From positions 1 through 41,009 of the forward strand of contig JAPLXF010000066.1 of assembly GCA_026396205.1 (NCBI GenBank): 41,009 nt of DNA, in the 5' to 3' direction. Positions 6,174 to 12,567 of this stretch are shown one piece after another (positions within the stretch are counted from its first letter, which is position 1; each line of letters opens with the position of its first letter). The translations under genes and the position numbers were made by a program. This DNA comes from Candidatus Moraniibacteriota bacterium. Its GTDB lineage: Bacteria; Patescibacteriota; Minisyncoccia; Moranbacterales; UBA2206. The notes beneath the pieces were generated by a model. The model was given only the letters and a program-made list of their open reading frames with translations. It was not told the origin of the DNA and searched no databases.

Positions 6174-7160
6174 TTATTTACTAATGAACTGCGACATCTC
6201 TACCAGTCTATTGGCGTATCCCCATTCATTGTCATACCAGCCGACAACTTTGGCCAGATTGCCATTGGCCATGGTTAAAGATAAATCGACAATCGCTGAA
6301 TGCGAATCGCCTTTAAAATCCATAGAAACCAATTGCTCATCCGTAACGGCTAAAATTCCCTGCATACTATTCTTAGAGGCTTCTATAAAGGCTTCGTTTA
6401 TTTCTTCGGCGCTGGCTTCTTTTTTAAGCGTGCAGATGAAATCCACGATGGAAACTACCGGCGTTGGAACACGCAGAGATATGCCGTCTAATTTTCCTTC
6501 CAAATGTTTCAAAACTTTACCGACCGTTTTAGCTGCACCGGTAGTGGTTGGAATTATATTTAACGCTGCTGCTCTGGCCCGCCTTAAATCTTTATGCGGC
6601 AGATCCAAAACTCTTTGGTCATTGGTATAGGAATGCGTGGTCGTCATAAAGCCTTTTTCCACGCCGAATTTGTCGTCCAGAACTTTTATCATCGGCGCCA
6701 GGCAGTTGGTGGTGCAGGAAGCGTTGGAAATAATCGCTTCGCCTTTGTATTCTTTTTCATTGACGCCCAGAAGATAAACCGGCATATCGTCCTTGGCGGG
6801 CGCTGAAATTACCACTTTTTTGGCGCCGGCAGCAATATGCGCCTGATTTTTTTCCGTATTCTCAAAAACGCCCGTACATTCCAAAACTACATCCACACCT
6901 AAATCTCCCCATGGTAATTTTGTTGGATCCGCTTCGCTCAAATATTTTATCTTTTTCCCGTCAATTGTTATTTCCGACGTAGCTTCGTCAATGGAAACTT
7001 CTTTGCCATATCGGCCATAAGAAGAATCATATTTTAATAAATGCGCCGCGGTTTTAAGGTCCGTTAAATCATTGATAGCGACGACTTCCAAACCTTTCTC
7101 CATGGCGATTTTCAGCGCCGGCCGTCCAATGCGGCCAAAACCATTGATAGCTAACTTCAT
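6174..7160 (-). CDS. gapA: Glyceraldehyde-3-phosphate dehydrogenase
   Basis: The 328-residue product starts MKLAINGFGRIGRPALKIAM, the NAD-binding GFGRIGR motif. The catalytic cysteine is in NASCTTNCLAPM and the partner histidine in TTTHSYTNDQ. DLRRARAAALNIIPTTTGAAK and SLRVPTPVVS are also classic. It ends WYDNEWGYANRLVEM. It oxidises glyceraldehyde-3-phosphate in glycolysis. Together with fba and tpiA in this window it gives the three central triose steps, though the genes are about 8 kb apart. A 19-nt REP hairpin lies just upstream. Confidence 0.97.
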   Translation of the reverse strand: MKLAINGFGRIGRPALKIAMEKGLEVVAINDLTDLKTAAHLLKYDSSYGRYGKEVSIDEATSEITIDGKKIKYLSEADPTKLPWGDLGVDVVLECTGVFENTEKNQAHIAAGAKKVVISAPAKDDMPVYLLGVNEKEYKGEAIISNASCTTNCLAPMIKVLDDKFGVEKGFMTTTHSYTNDQRVLDLPHKDLRRARAAALNIIPTTTGAAKTVGKVLKHLEGKLDGISLRVPTPVVSIVDFICTLKKEASAEEINEAFIEASKNSMQGILAVTDEQLVSMDFKGDSHSAIVDLSLTMANGNLAKVVGWYDNEWGYANRLVEMSQFISK

Positions 7161-7174
7161 AAGTTTATGTTTTC

Positions 7175-7193
7175 ATCGGAGCTCAACTCCGAT
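7175..7193. repeat. REP-like hairpin (single)
   Basis: ATCGGAG-CTCAA-CTCCGAT, a 7-bp stem with a 5-nt loop between gapA and the RAYT gene. The same 19 nt occur at 7654-7672, and an inverted copy at 7673-7690 lies inside the RAYT gene. Confidence 0.8.
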
Positions 7194-7206
7194 TTTTTAT
7201 TATTAT

Positions 7207-7848
7207 TTATTCCAAAAGTAATTTTTCCATTTCTTTCTTTTTCCTCATTTCTTCTGCATTTATTTTAGCATACTTTTTATATTCTTCTAAGTCCTTAAAT
7301 TGGCCTAAAATAATTTCTTTGTTGCACAATACTCTGTTTCTTTTGCCGATATAATCAGGAAAACTGCACCATTTATAATCCGATGCTTTAGCAATTTTAT
7401 GTATTTCACTGTTAAGATTCACATAAGCCGAAAGGTATAACAGATATTCATTGGAATTTATATGTATAGACTTATATCTGCCTTGAAATAATGCACCCGA
7501 TCGCTCATTTTTTTGATTAAAATAATTGGTATATCCCGTACTTAATTTGTGCATGAATTTTTCTATTCCATTGTCGGTGAGTTGTTGCAAAATAAAATGG
7601 TAGTGATTTGGATTAAGACAATAACAAACAACATTAACCAATTTTTCAGGCTCATCGGAGCTCAACTCCGATTCGGAGTTGAGCTCCGATGCTCTTAATC
7701 TTTCTTCTCTAGTTAAATTATTGTTAAATTCTTTTATGTCTTTAAGAAATCTGAAATAATAATTTCCGTCCAAAAATATCTCGCGCTTATCTACGCCGCG
7801 ATTATAAATATGGTAATATTCTCCGTTGGCAAGCTCAGTTTTACGCAC
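7207..7848 (-). CDS. REP-associated tyrosine transposase (RAYT, Y1 HUH family)
   Basis: The 213-residue product starts with GEYYHIYNRGVDKREIF, the typical IYNRG entry of IS200-like/RAYT Y1 transposases. The HUH metal motif is in CLNPNHYHFIL, about residues 76-86. FMHKLSTGYTNYFNQK, with the likely nucleophile tyrosine, and GALFQGRYKSI follow. Such enzymes nick single-stranded DNA at REP hairpins. Three matching hairpins lie next to or inside the gene, and the pair at 7654-7690 is read through as the linker ASELNSESELSSDE. The GTG start overlaps the hypA stop by 8 nt. It could be active or domesticated. Confidence 0.88.
   Translation of the reverse strand: MRKTELANGEYYHIYNRGVDKREIFLDGNYYFRFLKDIKEFNNNLTREERLRASELNSESELSSDEPEKLVNVVCYCLNPNHYHFILQQLTDNGIEKFMHKLSTGYTNYFNQKNERSGALFQGRYKSIHINSNEYLLYLSAYVNLNSEIHKIAKASDYKWCSFPDYIGKRNRVLCNKEIILGQFKDLEEYKKYAKINAEEMRKKKEMEKLLLE
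7654..7690. repeat. Inverted pair of REP-like hairpins inside the RAYT gene
   Basis: ATCGGAGCTCAACTCCGAT (7654-7672) is followed at once by its reverse complement (7673-7690, lacking one end base). The pair keeps the RAYT reading frame open and encodes a Ser/Glu-rich linker in a variable region before the HUH motif. Confidence 0.85.
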
Positions 7849-8098
7849 TTATTTTATTTATTCTCCAATTGTTTCCAGAAACCTTTTTAATCCTAAATTC
7901 AGCCTTTTCCAAAGCCGTATTTTTGGCAATATTTTTGAGTCCAAACTCCAAATTTTCCAGATTTATATCTTCCGTATGATCAGTATGAGTAATCATTCCA
8001 ATTTCAATATCTACGCTTTTAACTTTAATTATCCCTTTGTTAAGGGCAATTTTTTTTAACGTTTCAATTATTTCTTTGGCTAGTAAAAAATCGTGCAT
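7841..8098 (-). CDS. hypA: HypA-like hydrogenase nickel-insertion protein lacking the zinc domain
   Basis: The start at 8098 gives MHDFLLAKEIIETLKKIA, matching the HypA N-terminus in which Met1-His2 bind nickel. The longer open frame upstream runs through the leader element and is rejected. The body has VKSVDIEIGMITHTDHTE and LEFGLKNIAKNTALEKAEF, the HypA alpha/beta domain. The product stops at 85 residues. The usual C-terminal domain with two CxxC zinc motifs (full length about 113) is missing. The stop overlaps the RAYT start, so truncation by that element is possible. With hypC and the hydrogenase subunits nearby, nickel delivery to HydA is the likely role, if the protein is functional. 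Confidence 0.75.
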   Translation of the reverse strand: MHDFLLAKEIIETLKKIALNKGIIKVKSVDIEIGMITHTDHTEDINLENLEFGLKNIAKNTALEKAEFRIKKVSGNNWRINKISA

Positions 8099-8266
8099 GC
8101 CAATTTTGTCTGCGAGCGTAGTGAGCAGGAACAAAATTGAGCATCCCGCACCAATTCGCAGTATAAACTTCTTGTTAAATTAAACTTAAGCCGCAGGCGA
8201 CAACGCACACAAAACTATAAACTATAACCAGCCTTTGTTGGAATTTGGTGCTGGGATACTATAATT
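8099..8266 (-). repeat. 160-nt structured leader element, copy 3 (before hypA)
   Basis: The outer helix pairs ATCCCGCACCAATTC (from about 8143) with GAATTTGGTGCTGGGAT (8241-8257). The inner helix is ACAAA with TTTGT. The terminal hairpin CAATTTTGT (8101-8109)/ACAAAATTG is extended by CTGC/GCAG. The core is TTAAGCCGCAGGCGA. Here the ATG lies two bases outside the hairpin. The copy is almost identical to the hypC copy, including the sequence AACGCACACAAAAC. Confidence 0.85.
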
Positions 8267-8287
8267 ATAACCTAAATATCATTTACT

Positions 8288-9193
8288 TCAAAAAGGCGTT
8301 TTCTTCAAAATATCCGTCTTGATTTTGTTCGTATTCCCATGTTTTAATAGACCAAAAAAATAAGAATTTATTGTTTCCGGCGCAGGATTTTCTCTTATTC
8401 TTTTTATCATTCTTTTCTTTGTTTTTGTTCGCAAAACTCTATGATCAGAAAAGTTTACCCAACCGAGAAAATCTACTCCGGAATTAAGCGTTTTTATATA
8501 AACTTTATCCGGATGCAATTCCAACTTTAATTCGTCTTTTAAGAATTTACTAATTATTTCAATTTGTTTTTCCAGCCAAGTTCTATCTTTGGAAAAAATT
8601 ACGAAATCATCGGCATAACGGATATAATATTTGACTTTTAATTTATGCTTTACGAACTGGTCAAATTTATTCATATAGATATTCACGAAAAGCTGGGAGG
8701 TTAAGTTGCCTAAAGGCAAGCCAATACTGTTAATATCCTTCTCATTTCTAAGGAGAGGGTGGGGTAAGGTAAAACTTTCTATAACATTTTCCAAAAGCCA
8801 AACAATATTTTCATCTGAAATATACTCTTTCAAAATACTAACTAGAACTTTGTGATCTATATTAGCGAAAAATTTTCTAATGTCGCATTTAAGAATCCAG
8901 CAGGTTTTAGTATTGTTTTTGCTGACAATATGGGCAAATTGGCGAAATCTATTAATGGCTTTGTGCGTGCCTTTGTTGTTCCGGCAGGAATACGAATCGG
9001 CAATGAAAATTCTGTCAAAAAATGGGTAAAGTTTCCGGTAAATGGCGTGATGCAACAATCTGTCCCGGACTGTCGCTTTATGAATATCTCTGGGTTTCGG
9101 ATCATTGATTTTAAAGGCTTGATACCCGCCGTGTTTGTAGGTATGATTTAAAAGTTCGCTGTGAAGCAAAAATATGTTATCCATCAGACGCAT
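8288..9193 (-). CDS. DGR-type reverse transcriptase
   Basis: The 301-residue frame carries the DGR RT motifs in order. ATVRDRLLHHAIYRKLYPFF comes first, then DSYSCRNNKGTHKA and WILKCDIRKFFANIDH with the first catalytic aspartate. These are followed by GLPLGNLTSQLFVNIYMNKF, the LGN.TSQ box of this group, and YYIRYADDFVIFSK with the catalytic YADD. The tail has HPDKVYIKTLNSGVDFLGW and HRVLRTKTKKR. It should copy the template repeat RNA with errors at adenines. Family-like sequence (KKDVQEF) continues in frame upstream of the ATG at 9193, but no ATG, GTG or TTG is there. The 5' end therefore looks truncated and overlaps the antisense avd gene. Confidence 0.93.
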   Translation of the reverse strand: MRLMDNIFLLHSELLNHTYKHGGYQAFKINDPKPRDIHKATVRDRLLHHAIYRKLYPFFDRIFIADSYSCRNNKGTHKAINRFRQFAHIVSKNNTKTCWILKCDIRKFFANIDHKVLVSILKEYISDENIVWLLENVIESFTLPHPLLRNEKDINSIGLPLGNLTSQLFVNIYMNKFDQFVKHKLKVKYYIRYADDFVIFSKDRTWLEKQIEIISKFLKDELKLELHPDKVYIKTLNSGVDFLGWVNFSDHRVLRTKTKKRMIKRIRENPAPETINSYFFGLLKHGNTNKIKTDILKKTPF

Positions 9194-9219
9194 AGAAAAT
9201 TCCTGAACATCTTTTTTGA

Positions 9220-9561
9220 GTAATTTTAAAAGAGAAAGAAGCTTATCAATTTTGGTTAGTTTTACATCGTGATTTTCCCAAAACCGAACGCTACGGATTA
9301 GGCAGAAGAATTGATACTCTTTTTCTGGAAGTTTTGGAATTGAGTTTTACCGCTTCATATCTGCCGCCTGAACCTAAAATAATTCTTCTTGGCAAAGCTA
9401 TATCGCGGCTAGATATTCTCAAATTCTTTGCGCAAATTGCTTGGGAAAACAAATTAATCCACACTGAAAGATACGCCAATCTTTCGCAAAGACTGGAAGA
9501 AATCGGCCGAATGCTTGGAGGCTGGAGAAAGGGACTACAAAAGAAAACTCTCACCCGATAA
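9220..9561 (+). CDS. avd: Avd-like four-helix DGR accessory protein, 5' end missing
   Basis: The open frame encodes about 112 residues. EAYQFWLVLHRDFPKTERYG comes first, then LGRRIDTLFLEVLELSFTAS, LLGKAISRLDILKFFAQIAW and YANLSQRLEEIGRMLGGWRK. The LGRRIDTLFLE helix and the EIGRMLGGW ending are typical of Avd / S23-like four-helix bundle proteins. In known DGRs these bind the RT and the template RNA and are needed for cDNA synthesis. The frame opens at a TGA (9217-9219) and has no ATG, GTG or TTG before 9334, so a few N-terminal residues seem lost. It is on the opposite strand to RT, TR and target, which is unusual and suggests inversion. Confidence 0.85.
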   Translation, partial: VILKEKEAYQFWLVLHRDFPKTERYGLGRRIDTLFLEVLELSFTASYLPPEPKIILLGKAISRLDILKFFAQIAWENKLIHTERYANLSQRLEEIGRMLGGWRKGLQKKTLTR

Positions 9562-9571
9562 TGGATGAGAG
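9548..9571 (-). other. Hairpin just downstream of the DGR template repeat
   Basis: CTCTCACCC (9548-9556) pairs with GGATGAGAG (9563-9571), 9 bp with one wobble and a 6-nt loop. On the minus strand it starts 9 nt after the TR and is followed by TTTTCTTTTG. It could end the TR RNA or be a structural element of it. It overlaps the avd stop codon. Confidence 0.6.
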
Positions 9572-9580
9572 AAAAAAGCA

Positions 9581-9701
9581 AGTTTCGGAACAACAATCCG
9601 ATGGCGATCCTCGGCACTCCAGACATTGTCGTTCTCGAACCTGTTGACATTGACCTTGAGCTTGTCATCGGAGTTGAAGTTCACGTTGGCAACGAAGAAA
9701 T
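9581..9701 (-). repeat. DGR template repeat (TR)
   Basis: This 121-nt block aligns without gaps to 10007-10127 at an offset of 426. Ten positions differ: 9585, 9597, 9602, 9608, 9626, 9657, 9668, 9675, 9681 and 9687. In every case the plus-strand base here is T, meaning A on the coding (minus) strand, and the VR has G, C or A. No other base differs within the block. This adenine-only pattern identifies 9581-9701 as the template. Translated in the VR frame it contains repeated AAC/AAT codons, typical of DGR templates. Confidence 0.95.
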
Positions 9702-9928
9702 GTGCGACAAGCCATCTGCGCCACCATCCATTGAATACTCTCTGGATTGAATCTTATGCGGAACCTAAAAGTTCTCCAGCCTATCGCACCAACTGGCTAT
9801 TTTTTATTTTGAAAAAACGCATCCACTCTTCCGCAAGACATATCCAGCGAAATTCTCAAATGCAGTTTTCAGCAACTTTGATTTGAAGCCGTAGCCGCAA
9901 ATTATTCCGAGCTGCTTTATTATTATAC
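9702..9928 (-). other. Non-coding stretch between TR and target terminator; decayed target-like sequence
   Basis: No open frame is convincing here. The part adjacent to the TR, about 9702-9735, resembles the target gene upstream of its VR: CAGATGGCTTGTCGCACATT against CTGATGGCTATGCGACATTC on the minus strand. About 40 nt of the target's intervening sequence is missing. The TR thus appears to be a duplicated and shortened 3' end of the target gene. I recognise nothing in the remainder. Confidence 0.4.
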
Positions 9929-9972
9929 AAAAAAATCCCCTGGATTCAAAGTATCAAAGAATCCAAGGGATT
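9929..9972 (-). terminator. Intrinsic terminator of the DGR target gene
   Basis: On the minus strand AATCCCTTGGATTC (9972-9959) pairs with GAATCCAGGGGATT (9947-9934), 14 bp with one imperfect pair and an 11-nt loop. Seven T residues follow (9935-9929). It lies 28 nt after the target stop codon. Confidence 0.85.
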
Positions 9973-9999
9973 AAGGTTTAAAGAACAAAGGGGAAAGGG

Positions 10000-10686
10000 T
10001 TAAGCCAGTTGCGGAACAACAAGCCGACGGCGAACCTCGGCACTCCAGACAATGTCGTTCTCGAACCTGTTGACATTGACCTCGAGCTTGTCACCGGAGT
10101 AGAAGTGCACGTAGGCAACGAAGAAATTATCATCTGCGTCCTTCGTTTCATCCTTTTTAAATAAAAAGAATGTCGCATAGCCATCAGTTCTGAGCCATTT
10201 GCTGTGTTTTTTTACAAACTTTTTGATCTGTGATTGCTTTAGGCAAAGTTTTTTTCGCTCTGTTGAAAACGAATTAAACATTTGCCGAAAGGTCGCATCC
10301 TCTGACATTTCAAAAACCTGAACGGGAGTTTTGCCTGTAGCTGATGCTTTTTTATCAAGGCCCCAATTTTTGAAATCAGAATCAATGTAAGCAAAAACAT
10401 CTTTTGCGTCTGCCAGCGTTTCTGTCCCGTCACATTCATCAATAATGATGGTTTCGCTGCCGGAAATGAGTTTGAGAAATTTGTTCTCAGTTTTTTTCAC
10501 TCCCTCGACAATGATGCGAGCAATTTTTTCCAGCGTTTTACTTCCGTCAGGAGTTGCTAAGCGATAGATATTTTCCATTGATCCGCCGAATTTTTTTACA
10601 AGCTCAACGAGATTGGAAATAAACGCCATAAAAACTCCCATACCCGATACGATTGCCTCTACATCTTTCTTGCTTCTCGTGCTCAT
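10000..10686 (-). CDS. DGR target protein with C-terminal variable repeat
   Basis: The 228-residue protein has no signal peptide or membrane segment. The N-terminal part (KDVEAIVSGMGVFMAFISNL, then SMENIYRLATPDGSKTLEKI) is helical. The middle has DGTETLADAKDVFAYIDSDF. The C-terminal region (WLRTDGYATFFLFK, then FFVAYVHFYSGDKLEVNVNR and VWSAEVRRRLVVPQLA) ends with the VR and is probably the ligand-binding, C-type-lectin-like fold usual for DGR targets. The fold assignment is inferred. It has a good ribosome site (GAGGAG, 7 nt before ATG), its own promoter and a terminator. It lies 163 nt after the hydA stop. The ligand is unknown. Confidence 0.88.
   Translation of the reverse strand: MSTRSKKDVEAIVSGMGVFMAFISNLVELVKKFGGSMENIYRLATPDGSKTLEKIARIIVEGVKKTENKFLKLISGSETIIIDECDGTETLADAKDVFAYIDSDFKNWGLDKKASATGKTPVQVFEMSEDATFRQMFNSFSTERKKLCLKQSQIKKFVKKHSKWLRTDGYATFFLFKKDETKDADDNFFVAYVHFYSGDKLEVNVNRFENDIVWSAEVRRRLVVPQLA
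10007..10127 (-). repeat. DGR variable repeat (VR)
   Basis: The last 40 or so codons of the target gene. Compared with the TR, AAC codons became TAC and CAC, GAT became GGT and GTT, AAG became GAG, AAT became ATT, CAT became CGT, ATT became CTT and AAA became CAA. Each of these involves a template adenine. Homology ends at the stop codon: position 10006 (C against A in the TR flank) is the first non-adenine difference and probably marks the IMH/IMH* boundary. Confidence 0.95.
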
Positions 10687-10772
10687 TTTATCTCTCCTCT
10701 TATTTTGGCTTGTCCCTCGCTTCGACCCAATGCCGAAGTCCCAGACTTGCCGGTTTAAAAGTACAATATATT

Positions 10773-10801
10773 AGCATACACCCAAAAGTGTATTTTGTCA
10801 A
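10773..10801 (-). promoter_or_regulatory. Promoter of the DGR target gene with embedded palindrome
   Basis: On the minus strand TTGACA (10801-10796) and TATGCT (10778-10773) are 17 nt apart. The spacer contains ATACAC-N6-GTGTAT, an inverted repeat in the position of a repressor operator. The predicted leader is about 80 nt and contains a CTTCG/CGAAG hairpin. Confidence 0.65.
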
Positions 10802-10848
10802 ACGCAAAAGTCAGTTTTTGGCTTAAATAAAGGTTTATATAGAAAAAA

Positions 10849-12108
10849 TCAGTGCACTGCGCAGGAAATACATGGGTCATACGCCCGAATAAAGGCCCGT
10901 AATTTTTTTTCTTTGATTTTATCGTCCAAATTCATAATGCTGGGAATATAAGCTTTGATGTCATCTTCCAGATTGGCTAAAAATTGGGCAGTGGGCGTGA
11001 TGATGTTTACATTTTTTATATAGCCTTTGCCGTCAACTTCCACATGATAATATAAAGTGCCCCGCGGAGCTTCGACAGCCGCGACACCAATTCCTTCTTT
11101 GATTTCATATTTTTTGCTCAACGCTTGGTTTAAATCCGAGTGCAAAAGTTCTTTGGTGATTTTTACCGACTCTTCGATGCAATGAATGACTTCCACCATC
11201 TGGAAAAGAATATTGTGGAAAGGATTATAGTCCGGAAATTTATAATTCAGGCTTTCCAGATATTTGTGGGCCTCCATATTCAATTTGCCCCGGTTGATAT
11301 TCACCCGCGCAATGGCGCCGACCATATAGCTTTGGCCGTTATGTTCCAGAGTTTTTATCACTTGATTTTGTTTTTGGATTTCCTGGAAATTGGTTTCAAA
11401 TTTTTCCACCGGCAAGATTGTGCTTTTGGAAGAAACAATATCGCAATCATAGACGGCATAGGTTCCGCTTTTGGCCAGGCAGACATATTCCGTTTCCCGG
11501 GAAAATTCGGGAATCTTTATTTTCCGGAAAAATTCTCCCAGTTCCAAGGCGATTTTTAAAACTTCGTCGCTTTTTTCCACAAGATTTTTTAGTTCTTCCG
11601 GCTTCGGCACTTTTTTGAATCCACCGACTTCGTTGGTCAAAGGATGGACGACCCGCCCGCCGATTATTCTGACGATATCCATTCCAAATTCCCGGATCTT
11701 AATGGCTTTTCTGGTTTCTTCTGGATATTCTTTAACCAGCTGAATATCATTGTCCATATCCAAAAAATCGGCCAGTGACAGGAAAAACAAATGCAAGGCG
11801 TGGGAATGGATAATCTGCCCGAATTCCATGAGCGTCCGCAATTTTTCGGTTTCCGGAGTAATTTTGACGCCAAAAGCGTTTTCTACCGCTTTGACTGCCG
11901 TCAGATTATGCACCACCGGGCAAATGCCGCAAATCCGCTGCGCCACTACCGGCATATCGGTATAATATCTGCCAATCAAAACGCCTTCAATCAAGCGTAT
12001 GCCTTCCTGAATCTCCAACTTGGCCGACTTGACATCGCCTTGTAAAACACTGGCCATAAATCCGGCGTGTCCTTCCATTTTCGCGATATGATTGATACGA
12101 ATATTCAT
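10849..12108 (-). CDS. [NiFe]-hydrogenase large subunit (group 3-like, HydA type)
   Basis: The product starts MNIRINHIAKMEGHAGF. An ATG 24 nt upstream only adds repeat-encoded residues. The N-terminal nickel motif is RICGICPVVHN, about residues 58-68, and the C-terminal one is DPCISCAVH, giving the four cysteines that hold the Ni-Fe centre. The chain ends exactly at that histidine. Most hydrogenases carry a C-terminal peptide removed by a protease after nickel insertion, so here the mature end is encoded directly. The small subunit, hypC and hypA are nearby. A cytoplasmic bidirectional or sulfhydrogenase-type enzyme is likely, but the flavin and ferredoxin-like subunits are not in the window. 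Confidence 0.93.
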   Translation of the reverse strand: MNIRINHIAKMEGHAGFMASVLQGDVKSAKLEIQEGIRLIEGVLIGRYYTDMPVVAQRICGICPVVHNLTAVKAVENAFGVKITPETEKLRTLMEFGQIIHSHALHLFFLSLADFLDMDNDIQLVKEYPEETRKAIKIREFGMDIVRIIGGRVVHPLTNEVGGFKKVPKPEELKNLVEKSDEVLKIALELGEFFRKIKIPEFSRETEYVCLAKSGTYAVYDCDIVSSKSTILPVEKFETNFQEIQKQNQVIKTLEHNGQSYMVGAIARVNINRGKLNMEAHKYLESLNYKFPDYNPFHNILFQMVEVIHCIEESVKITKELLHSDLNQALSKKYEIKEGIGVAAVEAPRGTLYYHVEVDGKGYIKNVNIITPTAQFLANLEDDIKAYIPSIMNLDDKIKEKKLRAFIRAYDPCISCAVH

Positions 12109-12135
12109 ACAAATTAAATCCGAATTATTCACGAA

Positions 12136-12513
12136 TTATTTTTTATTTAGAATCCTTTTTGGCTTTAAAGTTGTTTCAGAAAAATTCACTATTATTCCGA
12201 GTTCTCTATTTGAAGCTTTTAGGTATCTTTTCATCTGAACATAATCTTTTGTGGTAATTTCTTTTTTACATTTTATATCCAGAACTATTTTGTCATCTAT
12301 CAGAAAATCAAGTATATTTCCGGTTAGTTTTATTCCTTCAAACTCTATGGGTATCTCGATCTCTCTTTTATAATTTATTTTTTCTTTTTTTAATATTACT
12401 TCGAATGCATCGCAATATTGCTTATGATTACAAAATCTCCCTAATTTATTATGAATATCAAATAAAATTCCATTTATTTTATAAGAAAACTCTTTATATA
12501 AAATTTCTACCAT
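12136..12513 (-). CDS. GxxExxY-family protein (PD-(D/E)XK-like)
   Basis: The 125-residue product has the GxxExxY family layout. YKINGILFDIHNKLGRFCNH comes first, with a degenerate form of the LGxGxxExxY motif. DFLIDDKIVLDIKCKKEIT follows, resembling the D-(D/E)xK core, then YVQMKRYLKASNRELGIIVN and a final IVNFSE..LKPKRI. The family is widespread in CPR genomes and its function is not settled; a nuclease-like fold is assumed. Here it sits between the small and large hydrogenase subunit genes. Its AT content is higher than that of its neighbours, so it is probably a later insertion into the operon. Confidence 0.75.
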   Translation of the reverse strand: MVEILYKEFSYKINGILFDIHNKLGRFCNHKQYCDAFEVILKKEKINYKREIEIPIEFEGIKLTGNILDFLIDDKIVLDIKCKKEITTKDYVQMKRYLKASNRELGIIVNFSETTLKPKRILNKK

Positions 12514-12567
12514 AAAAATTCGTATTTAATTCAGATGTAATTCGGATTCAAATTCGTATATTTGGAT
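12514..12567 (-). repeat. ATTCGGAT-word spacer repeat (after hydrogenase small subunit)
   Basis: Made of AATTCGGATT and AATTCGTAT words. The repeat continues into the coding sequence: the last codons of the small subunit gene (ESKLYPN, stop) are written in the same words, with CCGAATTAA supplying the stop. Confidence 0.7.

Noticed and set aside
8288..9193. RT as a group II intron or retron enzyme
   Set aside because: The LGNLTSQ box, a nearby Avd-like gene and a TR/VR pair with adenine-specific changes identify a DGR. No maturase or endonuclease domain is present.
9291..9668. Minus-strand 125-residue frame over avd and the TR
   Set aside because: Its N-terminal text is the TR in the wrong frame and the rest is antisense of avd. 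It has no family resemblance, while the avd frame has a clear one.
9565..9886. Plus-strand frames after avd
   Set aside because: They cover the template repeat in antisense, start inside the hairpin, and have no recognisable composition.
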